Below are positions 23,701 to 35,174 of a DNA stretch of 64,000 nt, one piece after another. A program made the translations under genes and the position numbers. Below the pieces are notes generated by a model. The model made no database searches. It saw nothing but the letters and a program-made list of their open reading frames with translations, and was not told where the DNA came from. Source of the DNA: Trichomonas vaginalis G3 (taxonomy: Eukaryota; Parabasalia; Trichomonadida; Trichomonadidae); the NCBI RefSeq assembly GCF_026262505.1, contig NW_026529132.1, forward strand, positions 45,355-109,354, given 5' to 3'. The first letter of the stretch is position 1, and every line of letters starts with the position of its first letter.

Positions 23701-25977
23701 TATCTAATTCAGCTTTCCTGGCAGTTATCCATGCACCATTTTCGGAATTCTTTTCGATTTCATCAAATAATCTTTGACAAAAAGTATGAACAAAATCACA
23801 GTTTTGATAAAACTTGTCAATATTTGTCCACAAATCTTCGGTATCACCTATATCCAATGTTTCTGAAAGATCAAATATTTCTCCAACAATCTGTGTAGCA
23901 TTCTTTGGATGGAATCCAAAATCTGGATCAATTTCAGTAATCTTTCTTCTTTTAAGTACCATTTCAATGAATGTTTTCATGATTGTGTCCAGGTCAGATT
24001 CGTAATTAAAGTTTTGGACAAATTTTGGACATAAATTATTTAAAATAATATCATCTGATATTAGTTTTAAGGACAAAGCTGCAAGCAACATTGGTGTAAC
24101 TTCGCCATCGTAGTAATTTCTTGAAAGATTCAAAATTGATGCTGAAATAAACGGAGAAAAGTTTCTGAATGATGATAACATAAATCCATCATTTGTAAGA
24201 TTTCCTGTGGTTTGATTTAATGCACCAATATTCTTCAACATATTAATGATTGAATTGACTTTTTCTTTTGGAACTTTATCTGGAAGTTTATAAAGCGTTT
24301 CAAATCTAATTCCAATTCTTCTGAGATCAAGAACAAAAGAAGAAATATCACTCTTTAATATTTCTGGGTCTTGATATTCTGGAATTTTCTTTCCTTCAAC
24401 TGTGATTTGAACAGCTGTTCCTGGCATTACTCTACCAACTCTTCCTCTTCTCTGAAGTTGGTTTTGCCTTGTGATTGGAGATTCCTTAAGATTTGTGACT
24501 CCAATTGATGAATTAGTATCAGGAATATTCATGACTCCACAATCAATTACAGCAGCCATTTTATCTATTGTAATTGATGATTCAATGGCATTTGTTGCAA
24601 TGACAACTTTGATAATATTATTATAGTTCGGTATATTGCCTTTTGCAATTTTCTTTTGATATGGAGGAACATAACTAATGAATGGAATAGGAAGTATATA
24701 GAGCTTATCACTATCAGATGCATTCTCTTTCAGGTAGTTCATGAAGCTTTGTTCATCACTCATTACATTTTCTGCGTATAAGAGTAATCTAACTTTTTGA
24801 ACTTTTCTTTTGTGTTCTTTAAGTTCAACGATGAGTTGTCTGTGAATGTCTAAGATCCTTTGTCTTCCGGAAGTGAAAATCAAAATGTGTCCTTGCAATG
24901 ATTTATTATTGGCCATGTTGTCAATGATTGTAATTGTATTCTTCACTGCTTCATTACCTGTTTCATTGGTATTCTTTACAGTTATGGAAATGTCTTTGAT
25001 TGGAAACAAACATTTGTCAGTTAATATCAAGTCTCCTTTTTTGTATCCATTTCTGTTAAAAACTTTAAATATTCTATCATCAGGAGTTGCTGACATCATC
25101 ATGATGTGCTTGTTGATCTTAAAAGGAGGACAATTCTCGGCAAGCCTAGAGATTACAACATCTGTATAGTTATCTCTTTCATGGATTTCATCAAGGCAGA
25201 ATCTTGTTCTGTTGAATATTTTGATGTGTTTTTTGTTGGCTTTTGAAATAAGAACTAAAAGAGAACGAGGAGAGAACAAACCAATGATGGGTTTTGTTAT
25301 GTTTTGCTGTTCGTAATATTCTAAGTATTTCTTGGGATCTGTTTCTAAAATAACTGTGTCACCAAAGAAATTGGTGAAGTCTTCAACTTTGTCATCAATG
25401 ATTGTTTTTCCTGGTTGTGTCATTATGAAGAAAGGCATCTTGAGTTCTTCATAATAAGAAAGTATCGAAAACATGAAAGGTGCACATCTCGTTTTTCCAC
25501 TTCCTGTTGAACTTTTGAAGTTTATTATATTCGAATTCATATTAAAAATCGAAAAATATGTTATAAACAGGATAAACCAATGTTTCGTATATTATTATCT
25601 TCGGGAGGATGAAAAGACATTTTGAAAAGTCTTCTAAATATCTCGGCCATTTCGTATTCATATCTCTTTCCTTTGATCATTTTTATGAATTCAAGAAAAA
25701 TCTCAATAGATTTTTTGATAGTTTTTACATGGTCTTTGTAGATCTTAAAAAGTTGATCCTTGTCATTAAAGTCACCATGAAAGTTGCATAGATTCCTTAT
25801 TGATTGTTGAATTAATTGAAATTCAGGTTCAAATCGTTCAACCAAATCTTTCGAAATCTTTTTCTTGATATCGTGAATATCATTTATTCCGCCTCTGAAA
25901 CTGTTTTTATAGTAACAAACCTCTAACTGCGCAATTGATTGAAGCATACCCTCATAAATTGCGCTGGTTTGTTCCAT
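20707..25977 (-). pseudogene. DEAH-box helicase/RBR-like fusion, frameshifted paralog
   Basis: Five minus-strand frames in collinear order (25977-25561, 25540-23558, 23655-22795, 22801-21674, 21492-20707) match the open gene at 26692-31968 piece by piece. They encode an N-terminal helical region, a DEAH helicase core (GSGKT, DEIH, MMSATPD, QRRGRVGR), the long middle region and a C-terminal Cys/His domain ending CRQCPFC ... CNHISCSCG ... CYYC. Breaks lie near 25545-25590, 23560-23655, 22800 and between 21674 and 21492. The C-terminal piece runs to a natural end that the other copy lacks in frame. Protein similarity to the paralog is high but clearly below identity, except for one 375-bp identical tract. 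It is either a decaying duplicate or a gene with several read errors. Confidence 0.75.
25172..25546 (-). repeat. 375-bp tract identical to 31201-31575 (probable gene conversion)
   Basis: Base-by-base comparison shows no difference over the whole tract between the two helicase paralogs, whereas flanking DNA differs at many positions at once on both sides. The tract codes for helicase motifs I to II (GSGKT through DEIHERD). Confidence 0.9.
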
Positions 25978-26560
25978 AATACAAAAATAATTTTTGAGAG
26001 CTTGAAATATTAATTTTTAAAAATTTTATGATAAATCAGGATAAAAAATTTACGAGAGACTAAATCATACAAAAACATGGTAAGACGGGATTTCAAGACG
26101 TGATGAAAAAGTGCCCTTTCATTTTTTTTTCATGGTAGGAATATATCTCATTATCATTAAATCTTCATAGCATTGATGATGTCCTAGTTTCTTCACGAAT
26201 TAATAAATTTTAAAAATTAAATCTTAATTTGTCGATCAAGGCAATGAATTTATATAGAATACATAACTACTCATACATATGCCATCTGTAACTTCCAATA
26301 TCTTTTAATAATTTTTTTGAATATTTCATGTCTTAGATCACTTTTTGAATAATCCAAAATCTTTTTTATTGTGAGGATATTTCAAAATATCAATAATAAA
26401 TATATGCATTTGAATGATAAAGTTAAATAAAGCACTACAATCCGTATAAATCTATATTATAAGTAAAAATTTAATATTAGTTTAATTAAAAAGTCTTTTT
26501 GATTGAAACTTCGTAAATTTCAACATTAAACAATAAAACAAACATTTATTATTATATTAA
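25978..26560. other. Intergenic between helicase paralogs, no gene seen
   Basis: 583 bp of AT-rich sequence upstream of the broken paralog (its promoter side) and downstream of the open one. There are no frames with family resemblance, and no strong repeat. Confidence 0.5.
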
Positions 26561-29500
26561 TTAAGGACGATAAATATATGTTCTAAAAATTGGAAACTTA
26601 TTATAGAATTCTCGGAGATTTGCTTCAGGAATATTCTGATGCAAGACAAACTTCAAATAGTCTGGTGGATCATAGATATGATCTGCAGTATTCATGTGGT
26701 TATAACTTCACCATCAGTGTCAAATCCCTTGCCGCAATAGTAACAAAAATGTTTACCACACGAGCATTTGATGTGATTACAATCTTGCGACTTTTCAACG
26801 ATATTCTGACAGAAAGGACATTGTCTACATCCAGCTGGTATTTCGAGATTTTCACATTTTCCTGCTGGATGCCATTTACCACATGAATTGCATTTGATCA
26901 TATTACAATTCTTTTGTTGGCAGCATGTCATACCATATTGATTTATCTTTATAAAAACATCAGGATGATTTGGACAATAAGTGAACATTGGTGATTTGTG
27001 GAATGCCAATGCTGCCAATGCTGTGATATATGCCTTCGTTTCTTTTTTAGAAATGGTTGATGATAATAAAATCCAAATTAAATGACCAAATGGTGTAGTT
27101 GGCCAGATTCCATTCTTCTTATCTGTTTCTGCTGTTGGTTCATAGAATGAATATATATCAATGTGCTCGGAATTTTCAATTGCTCTTGAAACATTGACAT
27201 GACCATTTTGATCAACAATTCTTCCAAGATTGAACGCAATTGTTTCCTTTGCGCATTGAAGGCAGACTGGTCTTGAAACAATGGATTTATTAGGGAAATA
27301 AAGATTGATGCTTTCATTTGATTGTAATGCCTGATCTCCATGGCACAAAATATCATCGCCAAAACAATTTGGTATATCAAAGCTATTCTTAGAAATTAAT
27401 AAATCTTTTCTTCCATATTTTTCAATGAATTCCATGATTGTTTCCTGTTTGACATCTTCAGGAACAATGAGAATTTTGTTTCTCTTGTTGAATTTCCATG
27501 GAACTGATTGTGTCCTGAGTGCAATTTCAAGGGATTTTGTATTGATGTCAGGTGTGATGTTGACTATAGTAATTGGAAGATGTGGTGGATCATTGAGTAA
27601 TTCTTGTTCAGCTCTTTCAACATCATTTTTTGTTCCATAGAAATCACAATTGATGTTCTTAATTGGAATCTTTTTCGCTTCAAAATATTTTGTCAAAGCG
27701 TTTAAAACTTCTCTGTATCTTGTCAAATAACTTGGAATGACTGTTTCTGGAATGTTAAGGATAATTTCATTTGAAAATTGATCTCTTAACATTGTAATGA
27801 GTGGCTGAAGGAATTCTTTAGAACAAACAGTTGCAATAATTATACCTTTTTCATGAGAATTTTTGGTCTTTGACTCATAATATTTTGATACTTCGAAAAT
27901 TGTACCTCCAAAATGATCAAGAACTGAATGAACTTTTTCCGTAAATTCTTCTTCCGACAACTTGTACACAGACAAATGTTTGATATAAACTTCGTATGTC
28001 GGAAGAATTTCTTGATTGTGAACATTAAATGACCTCAAAATCTTTGAAATCTTCGCAATATTTTCATCATTATTTTCTGTATTCTTGATTTTAATTGTGA
28101 TGCAGTTTTTGAGGAATTTCACGCTATGTGCAAATTTGAGATTAAATAATTTTGCTAATGCAATTTGTTGATAAACAATCGAAAGGTTGTGGAGTCTTTT
28201 ATCAATATTTAATGATCTGAGATCTGGTATTAATGAAAATGGAGCCATAAGTGCATCTTCAATTACATTTTTAATTGATTTGAGCTTTTCAAGAGATGGC
28301 AACTGTTTAGTTTTCATTAAATGTGATCTTAATCCAATTGCTTTTCCAAAATTACATTTTCCTAATACATCTTGTAGCTCAAATTCAACATCTTTGATCA
28401 ATTTTTCACCGTGCACACATTGATTTGCATAAAAGTCAATAATATTGATAATTTTAAAGGATGATTTCGATCTTACATTCTCTTGTTCCATTCTATATCT
28501 CCTCAATATATTTTCCACCATTGTAAGGATATCATTCGAGTCTTCATCTAAGTCATCATATTCTTCTTCAACTTTTTTCTTTTGGATATATTTAATTAAA
28601 TATATATCTGGATAGAAGTTGATCCATGGATTGTAGAAGATTTTAACTCCATTTGGAAAGATATTTTCATAATTTGATGCAGATATGTCACCAATTGTGG
28701 CTTGTTGATAGTTCTGAACATTTTGCCAAGTAAGACTTTGTTCCAAACAAATTTCTTCTTTAGATATGATGACAAGATGTGAAAAGTCTTTTTGAATACT
28801 AAAAACAGAGTTGCATTTTTGATTTGTATGTGGGAATGAAACAAATTTCTTGTTTCCTTCAAATTTAACGGTTTGATCAAATGAAAATGACATATCTTCA
28901 CCTGTGATAGCAATTGAACATGTACTAGACTGTTTACTAAGTTCAGATATTTTCGAGTGCATATATCTGAGTGTGTTTTCATTGACATGGTATGCTTTGT
29001 ATTCTGGTTCATCAAATGAAATGATATCATTATCAATCTTATCAATTCCATATCCTTTTAGTGCACAACAGCATTTCATGTATGGATGAATGATGAGAAT
29101 TGTTTGTGGTGTAAAAGGTGCTAAATCTTGAACAATTTGGATTCCTTCACGAATCTTCATTTCTACTTTTTCATATTTGTCAGCTTTAATGAATGAATTC
29201 AAACAAATTTCTTTGTTATTGAGAAGTGATGAAAAAGCAAAACAAATGTCACTTTCTTTTGCTTTCAATGCACTTCCAATTTGATTGAATTTCAACATGT
29301 AATTTTGATATTTTGATACAAAACCATTCAACATCGGTATGAAAAATGGTGTATTATAAAAATTAGGAATATTAATTGCAAATGGTTTGTAATTTTGTAC
29401 TTGTGTGAGATCGATATGAATAATGCTTCCAAAGTTAATTTTCAAATTAGCATTTCTTGCAATATTAAGAATTAATACATTTGATGGAATGTTGAAACTA

Positions 29501-31968
29501 AAAGATCCTGGTCTTGATCTTGTAACAATGTAACCTTCATTTGAATTAAAAGCAAGACATTTATCAGCTTTGAATCTAAATTCTGGTTCAAAAAGCGTAT
29601 TTGATACAAGATCCAATTCTGCCTTTCTTGCAATGATCCAAATTCCATTTTCTGAGTTACTTTGTATCTCTTCAAATAATCTTGAACAAAAAACATGGAC
29701 AAATTGACAATCTGAATAGAATTTGGTGAGACTTGGCCATAATTCATCTTTCTTTCCTTTTTCAAGCATTTGGCATAGTTCGAAAATCTCACCAACGATT
29801 TGAGTAGCCTTCTTTGGAATGAAACCATATTCTAATGCGACATCTTTGATTTTCTTTCTTGTGTTGACCATTTCAATAAATGTTTTCATGATTGTGTCAA
29901 CATCTGATTCGACATTAAAGTTTTTAACAAACATCTTCGATAAGTTATTTTGAATGATTTCTCCTGATATCAACTTAATAACTAATGCTGCAAGAATCAT
30001 TGGAATGTAATTTCCTTCATAATATTTATTTGAAAGATTCATTATTGATGCAGAAATAAATGGAGAAAAGTTTCTGAACGATGATAATTTCAATCCTTTC
30101 TTTGTGAGATTTCCTGTTGTTAAATCCAAAGCACCAATATTCTTTAATATATTGATCTTTGATTGTACTGTTTCTAATGGAACTTCATTTGGCAATTTCT
30201 TAAGATTTTCAAATCTTATACCAATTCTTCGAAGATCTAAAATGAAAGCAGATATGTCACTTGTTAATATTTCTGGTTCTTGATAATCTGGGATAATTTC
30301 TCCTTCAACAGTAATTTGAACTGCTGTTCCAGGCATGACACGACCAACTCTTCCTCTTCTTTGCATTTGATTTTGCTTTGTGATTTGAGATTCTTTAAGA
30401 TTTGTAATTCCTGTCAAAGAGTTGAACTCTGGAGTATTACAAATGCCGCAATCAATAACAGCTGCCATATTATCAATTGTTATTGAAGATTCAATTGCAT
30501 TTGTAGCAATGACAACTTTGATTATATTGTCATAGTTCGGAATATTGCTTTTTGCAATGTGTTTCTGGAAGTTCGAAACATAGCTGAGAAATGGAATTGG
30601 AAGAATGTAAAGCTTGTTTTTATCAGTGACATTCTCTTTTATGTACTGATAAAATTTCTGTTCATCATTCAATGCTTCTTCGCAGTCTAAAAGAATTCCA
30701 ACTTTCTGAAATAAAAACTCTGGTGTCTGTTCTTTTTGTTTTTTCTTTTTACCTTTTCTTTTTGTATTTGCTATAGGAAGATTCATTGTTTCATTGAATT
30801 CACGCCTTTTTTCTTCTTCTCGCTTTTTTTCATTACTGATAAATTCTTTGATACTTGATAAAAATAAGTCATAAATCTCAAGAATTCTTTGTCTTCCAGA
30901 TGAAAATATTAAGATATGACCTTGTATTGATGTGTTTGTTGTCATATTATCAATGATTTGGATTGCATTATTAACCGCCGTGGTTGCAATATTATTAACA
31001 TTGTCTACTTTAACAATTACATCCTTGATAGGGAATAAACATTTTTCTTTAAGATGTAATTCTTTGATTTCAATTCCATCTTCTCGAAATACATCAAATA
31101 TTCGATTATCAGGAGTTGCAGACATCATCATTATGTGTTTCTTGATCTTATATTTAGGGCAATTCTCAGCTAATTCTGATATAACTGCATCTGTGTGACA
31201 ATCTCTTTCATGGATTTCATCAAGGCAGAATCTTGTTCTGTTGAATATTTTGATGTGTTTTTTGTTGGCTTTTGAAATAAGAACTAAAAGAGAACGAGGA
31301 GAGAACAAACCAATGATGGGTTTTGTTATGTTTTGCTGTTCGTAATATTCTAAGTATTTCTTGGGATCTGTTTCTAAAATAACTGTGTCACCAAAGAAAT
31401 TGGTGAAGTCTTCAACTTTGTCATCAATGATTGTTTTTCCTGGTTGTGTCATTATGAAGAAAGGCATCTTGAGTTCTTCATAATAAGAAAGTATCGAAAA
31501 CATGAAAGGTGCACATCTCGTTTTTCCACTTCCTGTTGAACTTTTGAAGTTTATTATATTCGAATTCATATTAAAGAAATCGAAAAATATGTTGTACACA
31601 GGATAAACCAATGTTTCATAACTATTATCATCTTGAGGAGGATGAAAAGACATTTTGAAAAGTCTTCTAAATATCTCAGCCATTTCGAATTCATATCTCT
31701 TTCCTTTGATCAAAGTTATGAAATTGGTGAATATGCTAATTGAATCTATCATTTCTTCAATTTGATTTAGAAATGCAATGAATTTTGGATTTTTCTTAGA
31801 AAATTTTCCTTTAAAGTTTTGAATCCCTTGAAATGATTGCATAATTAATGCTGTTTCAGGTTGAAATTGTGTAATAAACTCAGGTGTAAATTTATCTTTG
31901 ACTTGCTTTAAACGCTCTGCAATTTCGGGAATTCCACGACCCTTACATATGGCTATTATTTGCTGCAT
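26561..31968 (-). CDS. DEAH-box RNA helicase fused to RBR/TRIAD-like zinc domain (C-terminal frameshift)
   Basis: One frame of 1758 codons runs from 31968 to 26692. The N-terminal ~110 residues are helical. The helicase core carries motif I GSGKT (146-150), motif II DEIH (250-253), SAT (283-285), motif V TNAIESSIT (489-497) and motif VI QRRGRVGR (536-543), the set of DEAH/RHA helicases that unwind RNA with ATP. A Lys/Glu insert lies at ~378-415. The last ~130 residues hold ordered Cys/His pairs: CPNHP, CCQQKNC, CNSCGKWHPAGKC and CPFC-x-CNHIKCSCGKHFCYYC. They resemble IBR-RING2 of RBR E3 ligases, with the catalytic-type Cys in CNH. DEAH-RBR fusions are known from plants (DEAH11/12 type). The frame ends early: the paralog continues from GFDDGGDVYRHMD, and the matching codons here lie in another frame to a TAA at 26561. 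E3 activity is inferred. Confidence 0.8.
31201..31575 (-). repeat. 375-bp tract identical to 25172-25546 (probable gene conversion)
   Basis: Partner of the identical tract in the broken paralog; offset exactly 6029 bp. Confidence 0.9.
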
Positions 31969-33216
31969 GCCATTTATATAGACAGATGGATCAGAATTTG
32001 TACAGTCTATTTTTAAAAATGAAAAATTTTACATAAGACATGAAACTTATTTTTGCAATTTTTTAAAAATTTTATATAAGACATGTAGCCTTAGATATAT
32101 AAAATAAAAATTATTCTGAGTATATTTGACCGACTCAGAAAAAATACTAATTTATTTTTCAATAATATTAATATCCCATACCACATATGAAGTAATAAGC
32201 AATATACGAAATCACGTCATCTCACTTCATAAGGCATCCTTCAAACCAAGAAAGGTAACTAAACTACTTTCACCGATCCGATTTGCTCCATATTTAAAAT
32301 ATAGCTTGCATATGTAGAAGAAAAGCTAATTTTGAAGTACGCCCGAAATCCACCAACAGGATTTCGAGCTACTAAAAAGGTACTTTTAAATGTGATTTTT
32401 TTTATAAAAAATTAAATTTATTTTAAGATCAGACTAAAAACTAATTTTATGGAAAATCTATATCGACAAATTTATTACTTATTGGGTATATAGATTTTTT
32501 GATTATGGCGATTATGTCTGATATGCTTCCAATAAGCCAAAACACATTTCATACTGATTTCTATAAAAGGTATCTTTATTATAGAAGTGTAAGCTATATC
32601 TGTTTGTTTTTTTATTATAACAAATTCAAAATTCTCTTATAAGGACTAGATGAAATCTGTATTATTTAATCATTAGCTAAATGAAGGTTCAAATAGAAAG
32701 TAAATATCAATTTATATGATACTGAAACCAAATAGTTCTTTTAATAAAAGATAACACGCTGAAAATTATTGAGTATTTGCAAATCTCAAAAATCTATTGG
32801 TGAATTTGGCTCAACTTTTAAAATTATAACATCCATATCAAATCATAAAAGCAGACAAAAATTAAAGCCAAACCTATCGGCCAATTTTTTTTTGATATTT
32901 TGATTTTTGAGGTATACTTTTAAAAGTGGATTTAAAGCACTTATGAAAAAACATTAACTTCTGTCGTTATGATTATTGATTTAGACAATAATGATTTTAA
33001 TCTTTGATTATCAAAACACTAAAGTCATCTTTTTAACATTTGCTTGGTAGCATTAACTCAAGTCTAAAGTACTATTTTATGTGGCACTCTTAGAATTTTT
33101 GTATTCATTGTACACGCTGAAATAGTACCATTAAAGTTATGGCGGACTTTCAAAAAATAGTTTGGTCACCTTTAAACCAAGAAAAATTTCAAAAAAAAAG
33201 TTTAGAGAAACTGTTA
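31969..33216. other. Gene-poor region, no gene seen
   Basis: About 1.25 kb of AT-rich DNA upstream of the helicase gene. A 20-bp near-repeat (AAAATTTTACATAAGACATG and a one-base variant) occurs at about 32024 and 32070. The small frames present have no recognisable features. Confidence 0.5.
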
Positions 33217-34216
33217 CTAGTCAAATCCTAGCATAACTTCACTAGAAGTACAAGAAATTCCAATGAATTTATAAAATTCAATGTCAGAAAACTTATGATA
33301 CTTCCAGCAGACACGGATTCCAATGTCATCAAGAGAATTCTTAAAATATGCCATTGGGGCAACAACTGTCACGCTATATGATGAAGTTGTTGAATCACAA
33401 TAACAATTTTTTATAGTAAAAACCGAATTTTCACAGAATAAAACTTTTCCATTACATGTGTTATTTATAATGGAGCAAGAATTCATTTCGAGATCTCCGT
33501 AAATTACTGTAAGAACTCCTCTGCTTGTACCAACTTGAACATTATTCATGACATTGCAATACTTATAATCAATAGACTGATAATTTTGAATTATTGAATC
33601 AACAGGTGTTGCAATATTTCCATGAAAAGATGAAAAATTAACTTTAGTCTGAAAATCCATGGAAAGAATACAATAAACAGTATTTCCTATTAAAGTATTT
33701 CTGCTTGCATTACAATAAGTTAAACCTGCGGTTCCTTTCGAAATTCTTATTGAACTATCTCCGACGTCTGGCTTTCCGCAATTGTACAATGAACTTTCAA
33801 CTAAGTACGAAAACGACGATGAATCGAGGAAAGTATAAGAGTACACTCCTAAAATGGATTTTAACATACTGCCATAGCAGCAGAATTGATGCTGAACTAT
33901 GGTACCAGAGCCTGTAAAGTGAACTGATCCACCATCACCATCGGTGGTCATTGAACAATTTCGAAAAAAAGTATTCGAGTGTAAGAATTTTAGAGATGAA
34001 ACGGATTCAAATGTGATAGCTCTATTGGTTAGATCAATAAATGCACTTTTGTATACAAAACATTCGTTGTTTTTATAGTTTACTTTGCAATTTTCGCATT
34101 TTGTATAATGATTGGAGGGATTACTATTGAAAAATTTCTTCCATACATCATTTGGGAGATCATCATAGTGATTTACTTGTGCGTAAACGAATTTCAGCTG
34201 ATACCAATTGTTTCAT
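33217..34216 (-). pseudogene. Beta-helix-like cysteine-containing surface protein, 5' frameshift
   Basis: The minus-strand frame is open from about 34205 down to 33217 (~330 aa). It has repeated short turns with Asn/Cys ladders such as NCSM, SSLYNCG, LTYCNASRN, YKYCNVMNN, NSCSIINNTC and IKNCYC, typical of right-handed beta-helix proteins in the large trichomonad surface families. The first ATG (34216) is followed by a frame break: the long frame has a TGA at about 34215-34213, so one base is missing or extra within the first codons. There is no transmembrane helix at the C-terminus. Its start lies only ~60 bp from the insertion point of the viral element at 34278, so the native promoter is probably displaced. 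Confidence 0.55.
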
Positions 34217-34256
34217 TCAAATAAAATCTTTATAAAATTTAACAGGGGGAGAAACC

Positions 34257-34274
34257 CCTTGATTAAAAACTCAA

Positions 34275-34276
<2 letters not shown>
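34257..34276. repeat. Small palindrome CCTTGA...TCAAGG at the element insertion site
   Basis: CCTTGA (34257-34262) and TCAAGG (34271-34276) form a 6-bp inverted repeat with an 8-nt loop. The TCAAGG arm overlaps the AAGGT target duplication of the element. Confidence 0.6.

Positions 34277-34277
<1 letters not shown>
34273..34277. repeat. Target site duplication AAGGT, left
   Basis: AAGGT lies immediately outside the A30 tract of element A. The same five bases lie immediately outside the T35 tract on the right (58318-58322). Five- to six-base duplications are the rule for Polinton/retroviral-type integrases. Confidence 0.75.
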
Positions 34278-34307
<30 letters not shown>

Positions 34308-34309
<2 letters not shown>

Positions 34310-34356
34310 TAGTGGGGCTTCCAGGCACTTCGTGCCTTCTAGCCCTGAGGATGAAT
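34308..34356 (+). repeat. Terminal inverted repeat of element A, left
   Basis: This starts GGTAGTGGGGCTTCC and matches the reverse complement of 58234-58282 except in the inner hairpin and near the end. It folds as GGGCT / tcc / AGGCAC / ttc / GTGCCT / tct / AGCCC: a 5-bp outer stem, a 3x3 internal loop, a 6-bp inner stem and a 3-nt loop. Confidence 0.85.
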
Positions 34357-34737
34357 GAGTATAAATGAAGTCTTGACAAAGTCTTTACGAAGAAGTCTTG
34401 ACAAAGTCTTTATGAAGAAGTCTTGACAAAACATTTACGAAGAAATCTTGACAAAGTCTTTATGAAGAAGTCTTGACAAAACATTTATGAAGAAATCTCA
34501 ACAAAGTCTTTATGAAGAAGTCTTGACAAAACATTTATGAAGAAATCTCAACAAAGTCTTTACGAAGAAGTCTTAACAAAACATTTACGAAGAAGTCTTA
34601 ACAAAGTCTTTACGAAGAAATCTCAACAAAGTCTTTACGATGAAGTCTTGACAAAGTCTTTACGAAGAAATCTCAACAAAGTCTTTACGAAGAAATCTTA
34701 ACAAAACATAGACAAGAAAGTTCATGAGTGTAAATGA

Positions 34738-34820
34738 CCCAAAAATATATTTTAGGGTAGAAGGGTATATCTACCCCGTTTTCTACCCTCTTTTCTACCC
34801 TCTTGAATTTTCATGAAATT
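34738..34820 (+). repeat. GGGTAG module, copy 1 (forward)
   Basis: The ~80-bp module runs AATATATTTTAGGGTAGAAG, then GGTATATCTACCCC, then three CTACCCTC units, then TTGAATTTTCATGAA. It is the exact mirror of the copy at 35011-35092. Confidence 0.85.
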
Positions 34821-35010
34821 TACACCAAAAATATACTACTAGGGTCATTTACGAAGAAATCTCAACAAAGTCTTTACGATGAAATCTTAACAAAGTCTTT
34901 ACGATGAAATCTCAACAAAGTCTTTACGAAGAAGTCTTAACAAAGTCTTTACGATGAAATCTCAACAAAGTCTTTACGAAGAAGTCTTAACAAAGTCTTT
35001 ACGAAGAAAT

Positions 35011-35092
35011 TCATGAAAATTCAAGAGGGTAGAAAAGAGGGTAGAAAAGAGGTTAGATATACCCTTCTACCCTAAAATATATTTTTGGGTCA
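35011..35092 (-). repeat. GGGTAG module, copy 2 (reverse)
   Basis: Reverse complement of copy 1 over ~80 bp, with one G-to-T change in a GGGTAG unit. The pair forms a long-range inverted repeat around a 25-bp repeat block. Confidence 0.85.
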
Positions 35093-35174
35093 TTTACGAA
35101 GAAATCTCAACAAAGTCTTTACGAAGAAGTCACAATAAACATCTGTCAAAAACCGCTTTTTAACTTCACTTAAA

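Larger units (their letters stand above)
34366..35130 (+). repeat. Left subterminal array of 25-bp repeats, interrupted by two GGGTAG modules
   Basis: Units of the type GAAGTCTTGACAAAGTCTTT plus ACGAA repeat with a 25-bp period over 34366-34705 and 34848-35010, with a last piece at 35093-35130. Variants are ACATTT for GTCTTT, ATC for GTC and CAA for GAC. The array is non-coding. Its position next to the terminus and its iteron-like design suggest a replication or packaging site, which is inference. Confidence 0.85.

Noticed and set aside
32126-32317. 63-aa frame upstream of the helicase gene
   Set aside because: No features; begins in low-complexity AT-rich DNA and lacks an initiator.
34741-34800. 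G-quadruplex in the GGGTAG modules
   Set aside because: Modules have three GGG runs on one strand before switching to CCC runs, so a hairpin pairing of GGGTA with TACCC is likelier than an intramolecular quadruplex.
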